Notes under the pieces: generated by a model
What the model was told of the DNA's origin: nothing
Databases searched by the model: none
Seen by the model: only the letters and a program-made list of their open reading frames with translations
Assembly (NCBI GenBank): GCA_017860575.1
Contig: JAGDMS010000013.1
Location: 1 to 32,079 of the forward strand
Length of the DNA stretch: 32,079 bases
Direction: 5' to 3'
DNA from: Deltaproteobacteria bacterium
GTDB lineage: Bacteria > Desulfobacterota > Binatia > HRBIN30
Program-made: the position numbers and the translations under genes
In this document: piece by piece, positions 1-9,026 of the stretch
How the letters are laid out: every line of letters begins with the position of its first letter
Position numbering within the stretch: position 1 is the stretch's first letter

Positions 1-1033
1 CACCACGTGCGGTGAATTTCAACGCGTTCATCAGCAGATTCCGCAACAGCATTTTGAGATGGCGGGGGTCGGTGCGCAGCGGGGCCAGCGCCGGCGGGAC
101 GTGACAGGCGAAGGTCAGTCCCGCTTGCTCGAACAGCGGCCGTATCTCCGCACCGATTTCGTCCAGCAACTCACCAAGGTTTGTCGCCCGCAGATCGAGC
201 GCGAGGCGGCCGTGCTCCAGGCGGCTGAGATCGAGGATTGTGTTGATCAGGTCGAGCAACTGGCGGGCGCTGCGATCGACGTGCCGAAGTGTCGCGTATT
301 GCTGAGGGGTCAGCCGTCCGTACGCCTGCTCGAGGAGGAGATCGTTGTACCCAAGAATGCTGCTCAACGGCGTCCGCAATTCGTGTGCGACGGTGGCGAC
401 GAGTTCGGATTTGAGCGCGTCGGCGTGCCGGAGTGCGTGCACCTGTGCGGCCGCGTCCAGCGCAATGGCACCGAGCTGTGCGATTCCCCGCGCAATCAGC
501 GTATCCCGAACCGTGAAACTCTCCGGTCGGTGTCGGTAGCCGGCGACCAGAAGGCCAATTGTTTCCGCACCCCGGCGCAGGACGGTGTGAATGCTTGCGG
601 AAGTGCCATATTTCAGCGTCAGGGGTGCGTCGGGTGTGCTGGCGACGAGTGCCGCACGGAGCTGCAGGCTGCTGTCCCGTTCGCACCGGGCGATGAACTC
701 GCCCATGACGGCGCGCGAGAGCCGCAAATGGCGCAACATGTCCCAGCGTTCGTCGGGGATGCCGTGCCGCGCGACGGCAACAAAGGCGCCCTCGCGCGGC
801 TTCCACAGGAGGATGCAGCTGTAGTCACACGGCAGCGCCCCGACAGTCAGCCGGCAGATCGACGTCAGCGCGTCCCCCGTGTCCAGGGAGCGCGCCAACT
901 CGTGACCCACCTTTGCCAGAATGACGTCCACCGCCGCCTGCTGTTGGGAGAGGTGCTGCCCTTCGCGGCGCGCGGTTGGTGGATGGGTATGCCGCGTTCC
1001 AGGGTTCCCGAAATGGTCGAGGTTGATTGTCAC
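1..1033 (-). CDS. Sensor histidine kinase (GAF-like N-terminus + HisKA + start of HATPase), truncated by window edge
   Basis: Manual reverse-strand reading from GTG at 1033 gives MTINLDHFGNPGTRH...LKSELVATVAHELRTPLSSILGYNDLLLEQ...RTDPRHLKMLLRNLLMNALKFTARG. H-box HELRTPLSSI and N-box NLLMNALKFT are present. AGGAGG lies 7 nt upstream of the GTG. Missing from the ORF track because no stop falls inside the window. Confidence 0.88.
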   Translation of the reverse strand, partial: MTINLDHFGNPGTRHTHPPTARREGQHLSQQQAAVDVILAKVGHELARSLDTGDALTSICRLTVGALPCDYSCILLWKPREGAFVAVARHGIPDERWDMLRHLRLSRAVMGEFIARCERDSSLQLRAALVASTPDAPLTLKYGTSASIHTVLRRGAETIGLLVAGYRHRPESFTVRDTLIARGIAQLGAIALDAAAQVHALRHADALKSELVATVAHELRTPLSSILGYNDLLLEQAYGRLTPQQYATLRHVDRSARQLLDLINTILDLSRLEHGRLALDLRATNLGELLDEIGAEIRPLFEQAGLTFACHVPPALAPLRTDPRHLKMLLRNLLMNALKFTARG

Positions 1034-1179
1034 CGGTACGCCTCCTTCCGCTACCCGGTCGTCCGCTCGTCGCACGCGCCTGCGCGGCGTGTGCCCTTCG
1101 GCGCTAGTCCGTCCAAATCGTGCAGGGACGGAGCTGCGACTTGGTGCCAGCGAGCAACGCGCGGTAGTCATTGTACATG

Positions 1180-1208
1180 AATATACACTAAAGAGTAATA
1201 CTTGACAA
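1180..1208 (-). promoter_or_regulatory. Candidate sigma70 promoter for the histidine kinase
   Basis: Minus strand reads TTGTCA-17 bp-TATATT (1208 to 1180) in a locally AT-rich patch upstream of the kinase. Confidence 0.5.
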
Positions 1209-1382
1209 TATGGCTAGATACGAATTCCGTCGCCGCGAGAGCGCTTGCCGACGCGTGCCAGTTCGGACGATCCGGCCACCGCAACCGGCCGACGGAGGTG
1301 CCCGTGCCGACGCGCTAGTTGGCCAGGGGCGTGATTCGTGGCACCGGAGCGTTACTTTGCCGCTCCGTGACCCAGGCGCCTG

Positions 1383-2552
1383 TTATCGGACGCTGAGCAT
1401 GCGCTCGATGCCGGTGCGTGCGCGGGCCGCCACCGAGCGTTGGATGTGGATCACGCGGTCGTCCTCGTATGGCTTGCGCAGGTCGCAACAGTCGTCGCAC
1501 AGCACCACTTCGAGACGGTCGTCGCGTAGCGAGGCCAGCAGCTTGTCGAACTCGTTGGCCTTCATATAGCGGCACTCCGCCTCCGTCGAGACCGGGATGA
1601 AGGTCTTCTGGGGGCACTCCTTGCGTAGCCGATAGACCATGCCCTTCTCGGTGGCGACGATGAACTTCTGCGTCGCCGACTGGTGGGCGTGGTCAATCAT
1701 GCCCTCAGTCGACAGGAAGTACGCCTTGCCGCGCGGGATGACGCCGGCGTGGAGTTTGTACAGGCACGACGAGGCGCAGCCGCATTCCGGGTGGATCATC
1801 AGTTCCGCGTCGGGGTGGTCCTCCATCATCATTTCCACCGCCCGATCGCCGATCTTCTCGTGGACGTAACAGCAGGCGTTCCACTCCCCCGTGGCATGCG
1901 TATAGACCTCGATCAGCTCCGGGTCGACTGCCACGCCTTCCTGTTCGAGCGCTTCGATAGCGCGCTGCTTCATGACCAGGCCCAAAAACTTGTCGGGCAG
2001 GACGAGGATTCGTCGACCCGGGCAGGTTTTCACCGCGTGGGCAATGATCGTATCGGTGTTACGCGAAGTGCAAACGAAGTCGCTGATCGATTTGGTGTAG
2101 GCGTCGCTGTTCACGTAGGTCACGAGGATGCCGTCGGGGTGCAGTGCCTTCCAGCGCTCGAGCCAGCCGTGGTCGGTCCCGAAGACGAGCGAGCAGCCCA
2201 GCACCGCCGGCCGGTCGGCCACAAACACCCGTGTCGCATCGCCCGTGATCATCTTGGCGGTGGCGCCCATGAAGTAGACGCTCTCGAAATCAACGCGTGG
2301 GGCCTTGCGGTCGCGCACGTAGAAGCTCAGCCCGAGCGAATCGCCCACCTTATCGGCCAATTCGTGGTATTCAGGGTACAGATAGTTGTGTGCGACGACG
2401 GTCGAGTGCTTTTCCGCCGCCAAACGTCGAATCTCCGCCGCTTGCTCGGCGAGCTGCAGACACTTCTCCCGCGTGTACCGTCCCGGATACAGGTCGGCGG
2501 CGTAGCGCGAGAACAAATCGTACCAATGTTCAGCTAGGGACTTCGTATCCAT
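1383..2552 (-). CDS. nadA: Quinolinate synthase NadA
   Basis: 389 aa with VVAHNYLYPEYHELADKVGDSLGL, YFMGATAKMI, VLGCSL, LPDKFLGLV, HPECGC, FIVATEKGMVYRLRKECPQKTF and AECRYMK. Putative cluster cysteines in GCSL, HPEC and ECRYM contexts. Confidence 0.9.
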   Translation of the reverse strand: MDTKSLAEHWYDLFSRYAADLYPGRYTREKCLQLAEQAAEIRRLAAEKHSTVVAHNYLYPEYHELADKVGDSLGLSFYVRDRKAPRVDFESVYFMGATAKMITGDATRVFVADRPAVLGCSLVFGTDHGWLERWKALHPDGILVTYVNSDAYTKSISDFVCTSRNTDTIIAHAVKTCPGRRILVLPDKFLGLVMKQRAIEALEQEGVAVDPELIEVYTHATGEWNACCYVHEKIGDRAVEMMMEDHPDAELMIHPECGCASSCLYKLHAGVIPRGKAYFLSTEGMIDHAHQSATQKFIVATEKGMVYRLRKECPQKTFIPVSTEAECRYMKANEFDKLLASLRDDRLEVVLCDDCCDLRKPYEDDRVIHIQRSVAARARTGIERMLSVR

Positions 2553-2705
2553 CCTCTTGTTCTCTTAGCGCCAAGTCCCCTGCGGCTCAACCGCCGTGCC
2601 GCCGCCGTGCCGGGGGCCAGGGCGTTGCGAACGCCGCACGCAGCGGCAGGTCCATTTGGTCCGCCGCGGTTGTAGGGTCGAGCTCCGTGGCACTTACGCC
2701 ACTGA

Positions 2706-3233
2706 ACCTGTGGCCTGGCACAGGATAGGGCGCTGACGCAGAAGGAGAACCTGATAAATAGTGTTGCGCAGCTCGACGCTATTGCGCCGGCGGAATTGGG
2801 GCGCGCGCTCCGTGAGGATGATATCGAGCCCTTTACCCGATTTCTGCTCGAACAGGGGCGCGCCATCACCGGCGCACAGGTCGTGCAGTCGCTACAGGAT
2901 CTCGAGCTGGCGGGCCGCGCGGTCGTCCCGTTCTTCTCGCGCTACGATGTGCTGCTCACGCCGACGGTCCCCGTCCCCACCCCGACGCTCGGAACACGCG
3001 ATACGACGCGGGTCGACACCATGATGACACAAGCGTGTGCGTTGATGGGCTTCACCGGCTGGTGCAACGTTACCGGCCAACCAGCCATGTCGATCCCGTG
3101 CGGGATCGATCCGGAAGGCCTGCCAATCGGGGTCCATTTTGCCGCTGCGTTTGGCCGCGACGATGTGTTGTTGCGCCTCGCGGCGCAGATCGAGGAGGCG
3201 GCGCCCTGGCCGCGAATGGCGCCGTGCGCGTGA
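2706..3233 (+). pseudogene. Amidase-signature family C-terminal remnant
   Basis: Open frame from 2706 after an in-frame TGA at 2703: ...ENLINSVAQLDAIAPAELGRALRE...YDVLLTPTVPVPTPTLG...WCNVTGQPAMSIPCGIDPEGLPIGVHFAAAFGRDDVLLRLAAQIEEAAPW. The catalytic Ser-Ser-Lys N-terminal half is absent. Confidence 0.7.
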
Positions 3234-3352
3234 TCGGGGGCTGCAGAGGACCCACAGACAGCGGACTTGGAGGCGACAGCAGCAAGCCATTGTTCACGTC
3301 GCAGTGGAATCTGTCGCCTGTCCGTCTGTTGTCCCGCGGGTCTTGAGACCGG

Positions 3353-3787
3353 CTACGGCTCGCGTACGCCCTTTGCCAGGCCGATCAGAAGGAGCACGCC
3401 CGCCGGAAACAGCAGGGCGGAGACCTGGTAGATCCCAAAGATGAGCCAGTTCATCCCGGGCCCCGCAGGTTCGAGTCCCCGATAGCCGGAGACTGCCGCG
3501 AGCACGGGAGCGATCGTGTTCGCATAGCCCCCGAGTACCAGGCACCACCACAACGCGTTGCGGAGCCGCTGCGAGAGCACAATCGTGTCCCAGAGCGCCG
3601 CGACCGCGATGAGGAACAGGCCGTTGAGCAGTCCGAGCATGTGGGCCGTGCGCCAGGCCCGGACCGCGTCCGGGGCCGCGGCCCCGACAATCTGGCTGCC
3701 ATACGGGAATCCTGTGATCATCCCCATGAGGATGATGACCGCAGCATGCACACTCAGTGTCCGTGCGTCACGTGAAAACATCCGCAT
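3353..3787 (-). CDS. Small 4-TM membrane protein, styrene-oxide isomerase / hydroxylaminobenzene mutase-like
   Basis: 144 aa, four hydrophobic segments, with WRTAHMLGLLNGLFLIAVAALW...GGYANTIAPVLAAVSGYRGLEPAGPGMN resembling the AHxGxLNG and GW/YxN...NRGL layout of StyC-like isomerases. Confidence 0.55.
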   Translation of the reverse strand: MRMFSRDARTLSVHAAVIILMGMITGFPYGSQIVGAAAPDAVRAWRTAHMLGLLNGLFLIAVAALWDTIVLSQRLRNALWWCLVLGGYANTIAPVLAAVSGYRGLEPAGPGMNWLIFGIYQVSALLFPAGVLLLIGLAKGVREP

Positions 3788-4478
3788 TCGACTCCTCCCA
3801 CGTTACGACAGTTGCGCTCGACGAAATTGGCGTCGATCAACCCGCGCGGCCGTCACACACCTGCGGCTCGGCGCCGCTGCTGCCGCAGCTCCCGAGCGAC
3901 GGAGCATGAGACGCGCCACGCTGCCTGACCGGCGCACATTGCCATCACCCGAATGGAATGTCACTCAAAAAAGTCGCTGCGCAGGCCGTGCGTGGCGGCC
4001 ACAGGCAGGAAACAGAGGCGGTACCTCCCCGCGGTCGCGTCCGCCCGCTGTCACAGGATGGGCAAGGACGCCACATTCCGAACGAAATCGGCCGGTGGCT
4101 GACCATTGCCTTGTGTCCGGCCGTCCTCAGCGTGCCGGTGCCCGCGAGCTGGGTGACGTAACGACTGCTGACAAGCCGCCACCGGTTCGACGTCCTGGAT
4201 TTGTACGTGATCGTCATCGGCCTTCGACTGGGCCTGGATTTGCTGACGCTCACGGTTTGACGTGACCAGTTTCAGTGTGGCGGGCGACGTGGCAAAGGCA
4301 CTGATCACCACGCGTGCGGCGCGATGTCCCTCTCTAAGTAACCGTTCCGCACCGACTACAGGGCGACGCATTCTCCCTGCAACAGTTGGCGTGCGGTCCG
4401 ACTTTATGTGAGGATCTGTCATCTGACTGCAGCTGGAATGGCCCTAATCGACTCATTGCAGGATTGCGGAGAACATCG

Positions 4479-5405
4479 ATGACGCATGACAATCGGTCCG
4501 CGCGGTTGCATTACCCCAAACGGCGGGTTGCCGTGCGCGGCAACAGCGTGGCGTATGTCGAAGTGGGTGCGGGAGACCCGGTCATCTTCCTGCACGGCAA
4601 CCCGACCTCGTCGTATCTCTGGCGGAACATCATCCCGCACGTCGAACCGCTGGGGCGCTGCATTGCGCCGGATCTGCTGGGCATGGGCGACTCGGCCAAG
4701 GTCTCGTCTCCGGATCCCGCGCGGTACGGCCTGCTGGAACAACGCGCGCATCTCGACGCCCTGCTCGACGCGCTCGGGGTGCGCGGGAACGTCACACTGG
4801 TGCTGCATGACTGGGGTTCCGTCCTCGGTTTCGACTGGGCGAACCGACATCGCAACGCCATAGCGGGCATTGCCTATATGGAGGCCGTGGTGCGGCCTGT
4901 CAGCTGGGCTGACCTCGGGGAGGCCACGGTGTCCATGTTCGAGGCGCTGCGGTCCCCGGCAGGGGACCAGTTGATTCTGGTGGAGAACATGTACGTCGAG
5001 CAAGCCCTGCCGCAGATGGTTCTGCGCCGATTGTCGGAGGAGGAGATGGAGGCGTACCGTGCTCCATTCCGGACCCCCGGGGAATCCCGCCGTGCCATGC
5101 TGACACTCTGTCGCGACGTGCCCGTCGATGGCACGCCCAAGGCAGTGTGGGACATTGAAGCCGCGTACGCCGAATGGCTGCCAACGACGAATCTTCCGAA
5201 GCTCTTCATCAATGCGGACCCCGGCGCATTCTTGGTGGGTGCGAAGCGAGACTTCTGCCGCACCTGGCGGAACCAGACCGAGATCACCGTGCCCGGTCTC
5301 CACTTCGTGCAGGAGGATTCGCCGCATGAAATCGGCGCGGCCATTGCCGACTGGTTGCGGCGGTGTGTGCTTGGTGGACGGCCGCAGTCCGCCAGTCGCG
5401 ACTGA
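4479..5405 (+). CDS. dhaA: Haloalkane dehalogenase, HLD-II (LinB/DhaA-like)
   Basis: HGNPTSSYLWRNIIPH, LVLHDWGSVLGFDWANRH, GIAYMEAVVRPVSWADL, LPKLFINADPGA, RDFCRTWRNQTEITVPGLHFVQEDSPHEIGAAIADWLRR. Catalytic Asp (HDWG), halide Trp and Asn, Glu (YMEA) and His (LHFVQEDSP) are all recognisable. Confidence 0.94.
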   Translation: MTHDNRSARLHYPKRRVAVRGNSVAYVEVGAGDPVIFLHGNPTSSYLWRNIIPHVEPLGRCIAPDLLGMGDSAKVSSPDPARYGLLEQRAHLDALLDALGVRGNVTLVLHDWGSVLGFDWANRHRNAIAGIAYMEAVVRPVSWADLGEATVSMFEALRSPAGDQLILVENMYVEQALPQMVLRRLSEEEMEAYRAPFRTPGESRRAMLTLCRDVPVDGTPKAVWDIEAAYAEWLPTTNLPKLFINADPGAFLVGAKRDFCRTWRNQTEITVPGLHFVQEDSPHEIGAAIADWLRRCVLGGRPQSASRD

Positions 5406-5484
5406 TCGTTGCCGTTCTTCGCACGGCGCCGTCACAATGCTATACCCCGACCCGCCGCGTTGACGTCAGGAGGGGAGGGATTGC

Positions 5485-7881
5485 ATGCAACCGCTGCACG
5501 GGCTTCGCATCATCGACACGACCGACGAACGCGGTGCGCTCTGCGGGCGCCTGCTCGGCGACCTGGGCGCCGATGTCACCTACGTCGAACCGCCATCCGG
5601 CTCACCGTTCCGACAGGCGCCGCCGTTTGCGCCCGTGCCCCCGGCAGCGGATGGAACGACCAGCCTGGCCTTTGCCTTCCGCAGTGCTGGGAAACGAAGT
5701 GTCACGCTTGACCTCTCGACACCCAAGGGCCAGGAAGAAATGCATCAGTTCCTCGCTGCGGCGGACGCGTGGATCGAATCCAATTTGCCCGGTTCGTTGG
5801 CCGCCTACGGCTTGGATCCGGAATCGGCCCTGCGGCGGCACCCGCATCTGGTGATCACCTCGATCACCGACTTCGGCCAGACCGGCCCGTATCGGAATTA
5901 CCTCGGCACCGACATGATCGGTTACGCCATGGGTGGCATGCTCTATCGCGCCGGCGCGGCGCGCCGGCCGCCGTTGGTTGCGCCCGGCGCGCAGGCGTAC
6001 GACACGGCGGCCATCACCGCCGCATTCGGCACCGTGACCGCGCTGCATCACCGCGGCCGGACCGGTCGCGGCCAGTGGCTCGACGTGTCGGTCCAGGAGG
6101 CCACGTCCAATCTCGCTGACTGGAGCGTGCCGTTGCTCACTACGCTGGGCTTTTACACGCATCGCGAGGGCGCCGGGATGTATCCGGTGTATCGCTGCAC
6201 GGACGGCTGGCTGCGTATGATCGTCCTACCCCTCAAGCACTGGCGCGCGCTGCGCGCGTGGATGGGCGAGCCGGCCGAGTTGCAAGATCCCGCATTCGAC
6301 GAATACGTCCAGCGCATTGCGAACCGCCCTCAGATCGAGGCCGTGATCCAGCGGTTTCTTGCCGGTTGGTCGAAGGAGGCGGCGGCGCGCGAGGCGCAAG
6401 CGCGGGACATTCCCGCCACACCCGTGCTTTCCCTCGGCGAAGTGTTGGACAACGAGCACACACGCGCGCGCGGCACCTTTGCGGAACTGGAAATTTTAGA
6501 GGGGCTGCGCGCCAGGGTGCCGTCGGGGTTCTTCGAGTTTGACGGCGTCCGCTGCGGCCCGACAACGAAGGCCCCGAGCCCGGGTGAGCACACGGAGGTG
6601 GTCGCCGCCGAGGTCCGCACACGTACCCGCAGGGATGCGGCGCAACCCGCTGCGGTCGCGGGAGCCGATGCCGGCTTCCCCCTCGCGGGTGTGCGCGTCC
6701 TCGACTTCGGTATCGGTGTCGCCGGTGTCGAGGTCGGCCGTTTGATGGTCGAATACGGCGCGGAGGTCATCAAGATTGAGAGCAGCCACGCGGCCGACTT
6801 TGTCCGCAACGTGATACCCGGCCCGATGAACGCGGCCTTCGTGTCGGCGAACCGCAGCAAGTTGAGCTTCGGTGTGAATCTGAAGACACCCGAGGGCGTC
6901 GCGCTGGCGCGCCGCCTGGTCAGTAAGGCCGACGTCCTGATCGAGAACAGTGCGACAGGGACCATGGAGCGGTTCGGGCTCGGTTACGAACGACTGCGGC
7001 AAATCAATCCGCGTCTGATCATGTTCTCTACGCAGATGCTCGGCTCGTCGGGGCCGTGGAAGGACTGGTCGGGGTACGGGCCCAATGCGCACGCCGTGAG
7101 CGGCTTGCAGTGGCTCTGGAACTACTGGCAGGACCGCGACCGGCCCGAAGGATCGACGAACATCCATCCCGATCACCTGGTCGGGCGGCTCGGGGCCTTG
7201 GGGATCGTCGCGGCGCTGCGACGGCGCGAGGGCGACGGTTGCGGCGCGCACATCCAAGTGGCGCAGTTCGAAGTGCTGGTGCAACTGTTGGGCGACCTCT
7301 TCATCAAGGAAAGCCTCGCCCCCGGCTCGGTCCAGCCACAAGGCAACGACAGCGAGCGCGGCGCGCCGTGGGGCGCGTATCCGTGTGCCGGTGAGGACGA
7401 GTGGTGTGTGATCAACGTCCGCACCGACGCCGAATGGCGGGCTTTACGGGTCGCGCTGGGGGCGCCCGATTGGATGGAGAGCCCGCAATACGACAGCGCC
7501 CCTGGGCGCCGGCAGGCGCGTGATGCGATCGACGAGGCGCTATCCGCGTGGACGTGCACGCGGTCCCCGGCCGAGGTCATGGCGTTGCTCCAGGGGCATC
7601 GGGTGCCCGCCGCAGTGGTCGAACATCCGGCCCACCAGCTCGATGATCCGCACTTGAAGGAACGCGGCTTCTTCCGCCATGTCGATCAGCCCGCGCTCGG
7701 TCCGGTGAAGGTGGAGGGCGCCGGGTTTCTGGCGAGTGGCATGCCATCGGCGCGTGTCGAACCCGCCCCGTTGCTCGGTCAACACACCCGCATGATCTGT
7801 CGTTCGTGGCTCGACATGAGCGACGCGGAGATCGATAGCCTGGTCAACGCGGGCGCGATCGAAGAAGCGCGCCTGCCGTAG
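5485..7881 (+). CDS. Tandem-domain CaiB/BaiF family CoA-transferase (two CoA_transf_3 modules)
   Basis: 798 aa. N-half: LHGLRIIDTTDERGALCGRLLGDLGADVTYVEPP...GQTGPYRNYLGTD...AYDTAAITAAFGTVTALHHRGRTGRGQWLDVSVQEA. C-half: LAGVRVLDFGIGVAGVEVGRLMVEYGAEVIKIES...NIHPDHLVGRLGALGIVAALRRREGDGCGAHIQVAQFE. Confidence 0.93.
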   Translation: MQPLHGLRIIDTTDERGALCGRLLGDLGADVTYVEPPSGSPFRQAPPFAPVPPAADGTTSLAFAFRSAGKRSVTLDLSTPKGQEEMHQFLAAADAWIESNLPGSLAAYGLDPESALRRHPHLVITSITDFGQTGPYRNYLGTDMIGYAMGGMLYRAGAARRPPLVAPGAQAYDTAAITAAFGTVTALHHRGRTGRGQWLDVSVQEATSNLADWSVPLLTTLGFYTHREGAGMYPVYRCTDGWLRMIVLPLKHWRALRAWMGEPAELQDPAFDEYVQRIANRPQIEAVIQRFLAGWSKEAAAREAQARDIPATPVLSLGEVLDNEHTRARGTFAELEILEGLRARVPSGFFEFDGVRCGPTTKAPSPGEHTEVVAAEVRTRTRRDAAQPAAVAGADAGFPLAGVRVLDFGIGVAGVEVGRLMVEYGAEVIKIESSHAADFVRNVIPGPMNAAFVSANRSKLSFGVNLKTPEGVALARRLVSKADVLIENSATGTMERFGLGYERLRQINPRLIMFSTQMLGSSGPWKDWSGYGPNAHAVSGLQWLWNYWQDRDRPEGSTNIHPDHLVGRLGALGIVAALRRREGDGCGAHIQVAQFEVLVQLLGDLFIKESLAPGSVQPQGNDSERGAPWGAYPCAGEDEWCVINVRTDAEWRALRVALGAPDWMESPQYDSAPGRRQARDAIDEALSAWTCTRSPAEVMALLQGHRVPAAVVEHPAHQLDDPHLKERGFFRHVDQPALGPVKVEGAGFLASGMPSARVEPAPLLGQHTRMICRSWLDMSDAEIDSLVNAGAIEEARLP

Positions 7882-7925
7882 AAATCAGTCATCGACGACT
7901 GGGCACCTGATGATGCCGGCCACGC

Positions 7926-8405
7926 TCAGTGTGGCCGGCCGCGACGCCGCTCCGGACGCAGGTCGCGCAGCTTTTGTTGCTGCGCGGGTGTCAGGTCGTT
8001 CTTAACGCGGATCAACAGCGTGAGGTGGGCCTTCTTCAAGCGCTGCTCGGCGGTCATCACCTGATCGGCCTGCCGCAAGGCCGCGGCCTCGTCGATGCGC
8101 GCGCCCTCCAGCAGCTTGCCGAGCTTTTCCGACTCACGTTCGACCTCCCATTGCAGCGTCACCAGCTCTTTCTGGGCCTCTTCCATCTGTTTGGTGATGG
8201 CGGCGCGCTGCTCGTCCGTGAGGCCGATGTCGCTCTGGTGGCGCATGATCAGGCCGGGTGGAAACACGTTGTCCAGGAACGCCGGGCCGCCCGGTCCCGG
8301 CGGCCCGCCTTCAAGTCCGGGGCTCAAGGGCTGCGCCGTAATCGGGCAGACGAGAAGCGTGAGGGATGCGAAGCATACTGCAAGCGTCGTACGCAGGTTT
8401 GTCAT
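7926..8405 (-). CDS. Spy/CpxP-like periplasmic LTXXQ protein
   Basis: Signal-peptide-like MTNLRTTLAVCFASLTLLVCPITAQ, then IGLTDEQRAAITKQMEEAQKEL...VKNDLTPAQQQKLRDLRPERRRG. Start overlaps the upstream stop (ATGA). Confidence 0.82.
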   Translation of the reverse strand: MTNLRTTLAVCFASLTLLVCPITAQPLSPGLEGGPPGPGGPAFLDNVFPPGLIMRHQSDIGLTDEQRAAITKQMEEAQKELVTLQWEVERESEKLGKLLEGARIDEAAALRQADQVMTAEQRLKKAHLTLLIRVKNDLTPAQQQKLRDLRPERRRGRPH

Positions 8406-9016
8406 ACGTAGGTCTCCCAATGCAGAGCGGATTGCCGGTTCGCTGGTAGCGGATCGAGGCATCCGAGCCCCGAATCGGTGCAGCCGAACGACGGAACGGT
8501 GTCGAGGTCGTCCACGCCAGGCGCCGTCAGCAACGCGTCGGTCGGCGCATCATAAACGCCGATCTCGGCGACGGCGAGGCTTGCCGTCGGGGCAATCGGC
8601 GCCGGCCGGTACAAGAGCCACAGAACGAGGCCAGCCGCCGCGGCCAGCGGCAGTGCGGCGCCCACATAGCGCCACGCGGGGCGGTGCCACGGGACGTTTT
8701 CACGTGCACGCGCGGGGAGGACACGTAGCGACGGCCGACTGAAACGGGACGGAACAGGCGTTTCCGTAGCCGCGCCCTGGAAGGCGGCCGCAGCAATCCG
8801 CTCCAGCAGCGCGGGCGACGATTCGTTCGCGGGCGCGAGGTCCAGGATCGCGTCCAACTGCAGGCTCGCGTCGCGGGAGCGCCGAGCTTCGGCGGACTCC
8901 GCGAGGAGGGCCTGTGCCGCCGCGCGCTCTTCCCGCGGCCAGCGATCGGGATTCGCGCCGTAGGCATCGAGCACCTCGCGCAGGCGCTCGATCGTCATGT
9001 GTGAGCGGTCTGTCAT
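8402..9016 (-). CDS. Putative membrane anti-sigma factor
   Basis: Directly downstream of the ECF sigma gene. MTIERLREVLDAYGANPDRWPREERAAAQALLAES, one central TM (YVGAALPLAAAAGLVLWLLY) and a C-terminal extracytoplasmic tail. Confidence 0.72.
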   Translation of the reverse strand: MTDRSHMTIERLREVLDAYGANPDRWPREERAAAQALLAESAEARRSRDASLQLDAILDLAPANESSPALLERIAAAAFQGAATETPVPSRFSRPSLRVLPARARENVPWHRPAWRYVGAALPLAAAAGLVLWLLYRPAPIAPTASLAVAEIGVYDAPTDALLTAPGVDDLDTVPSFGCTDSGLGCLDPLPANRQSALHWETYV

Positions 9017-9026
9017 GCGGCTGTGT

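Noticed and set aside
59-1180. 373-aa plus-strand ORF
   Set aside because: Antisense to the histidine kinase; low-complexity Arg/Gln-rich composition typical of GC-rich shadow ORFs.
1345-1367. CGGAGCG-9nt-CGCTCCG hairpin downstream of nadA
   Set aside because: Only 7 bp and no T-tract; possible terminator but too weak to call.
1683-2537. 284-aa plus-strand ORF
   Set aside because: Shadow ORF antisense to nadA, whose motifs are clear on the minus strand.
3465-3482. tRNA-like T-loop string GCAGGTTCGAGTCCCCGA
   Set aside because: No acceptor/D/anticodon stems around it; it encodes the YRGLEPAG segment of the 4-TM protein on the minus strand.
4419-5435. 338-aa minus-strand ORF
   Set aside because: Antisense to the haloalkane dehalogenase; no domain signal.
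6496-7341. 281-aa minus-strand ORF
   Set aside because: Antisense to the CaiB-family CDS; composition artefact.
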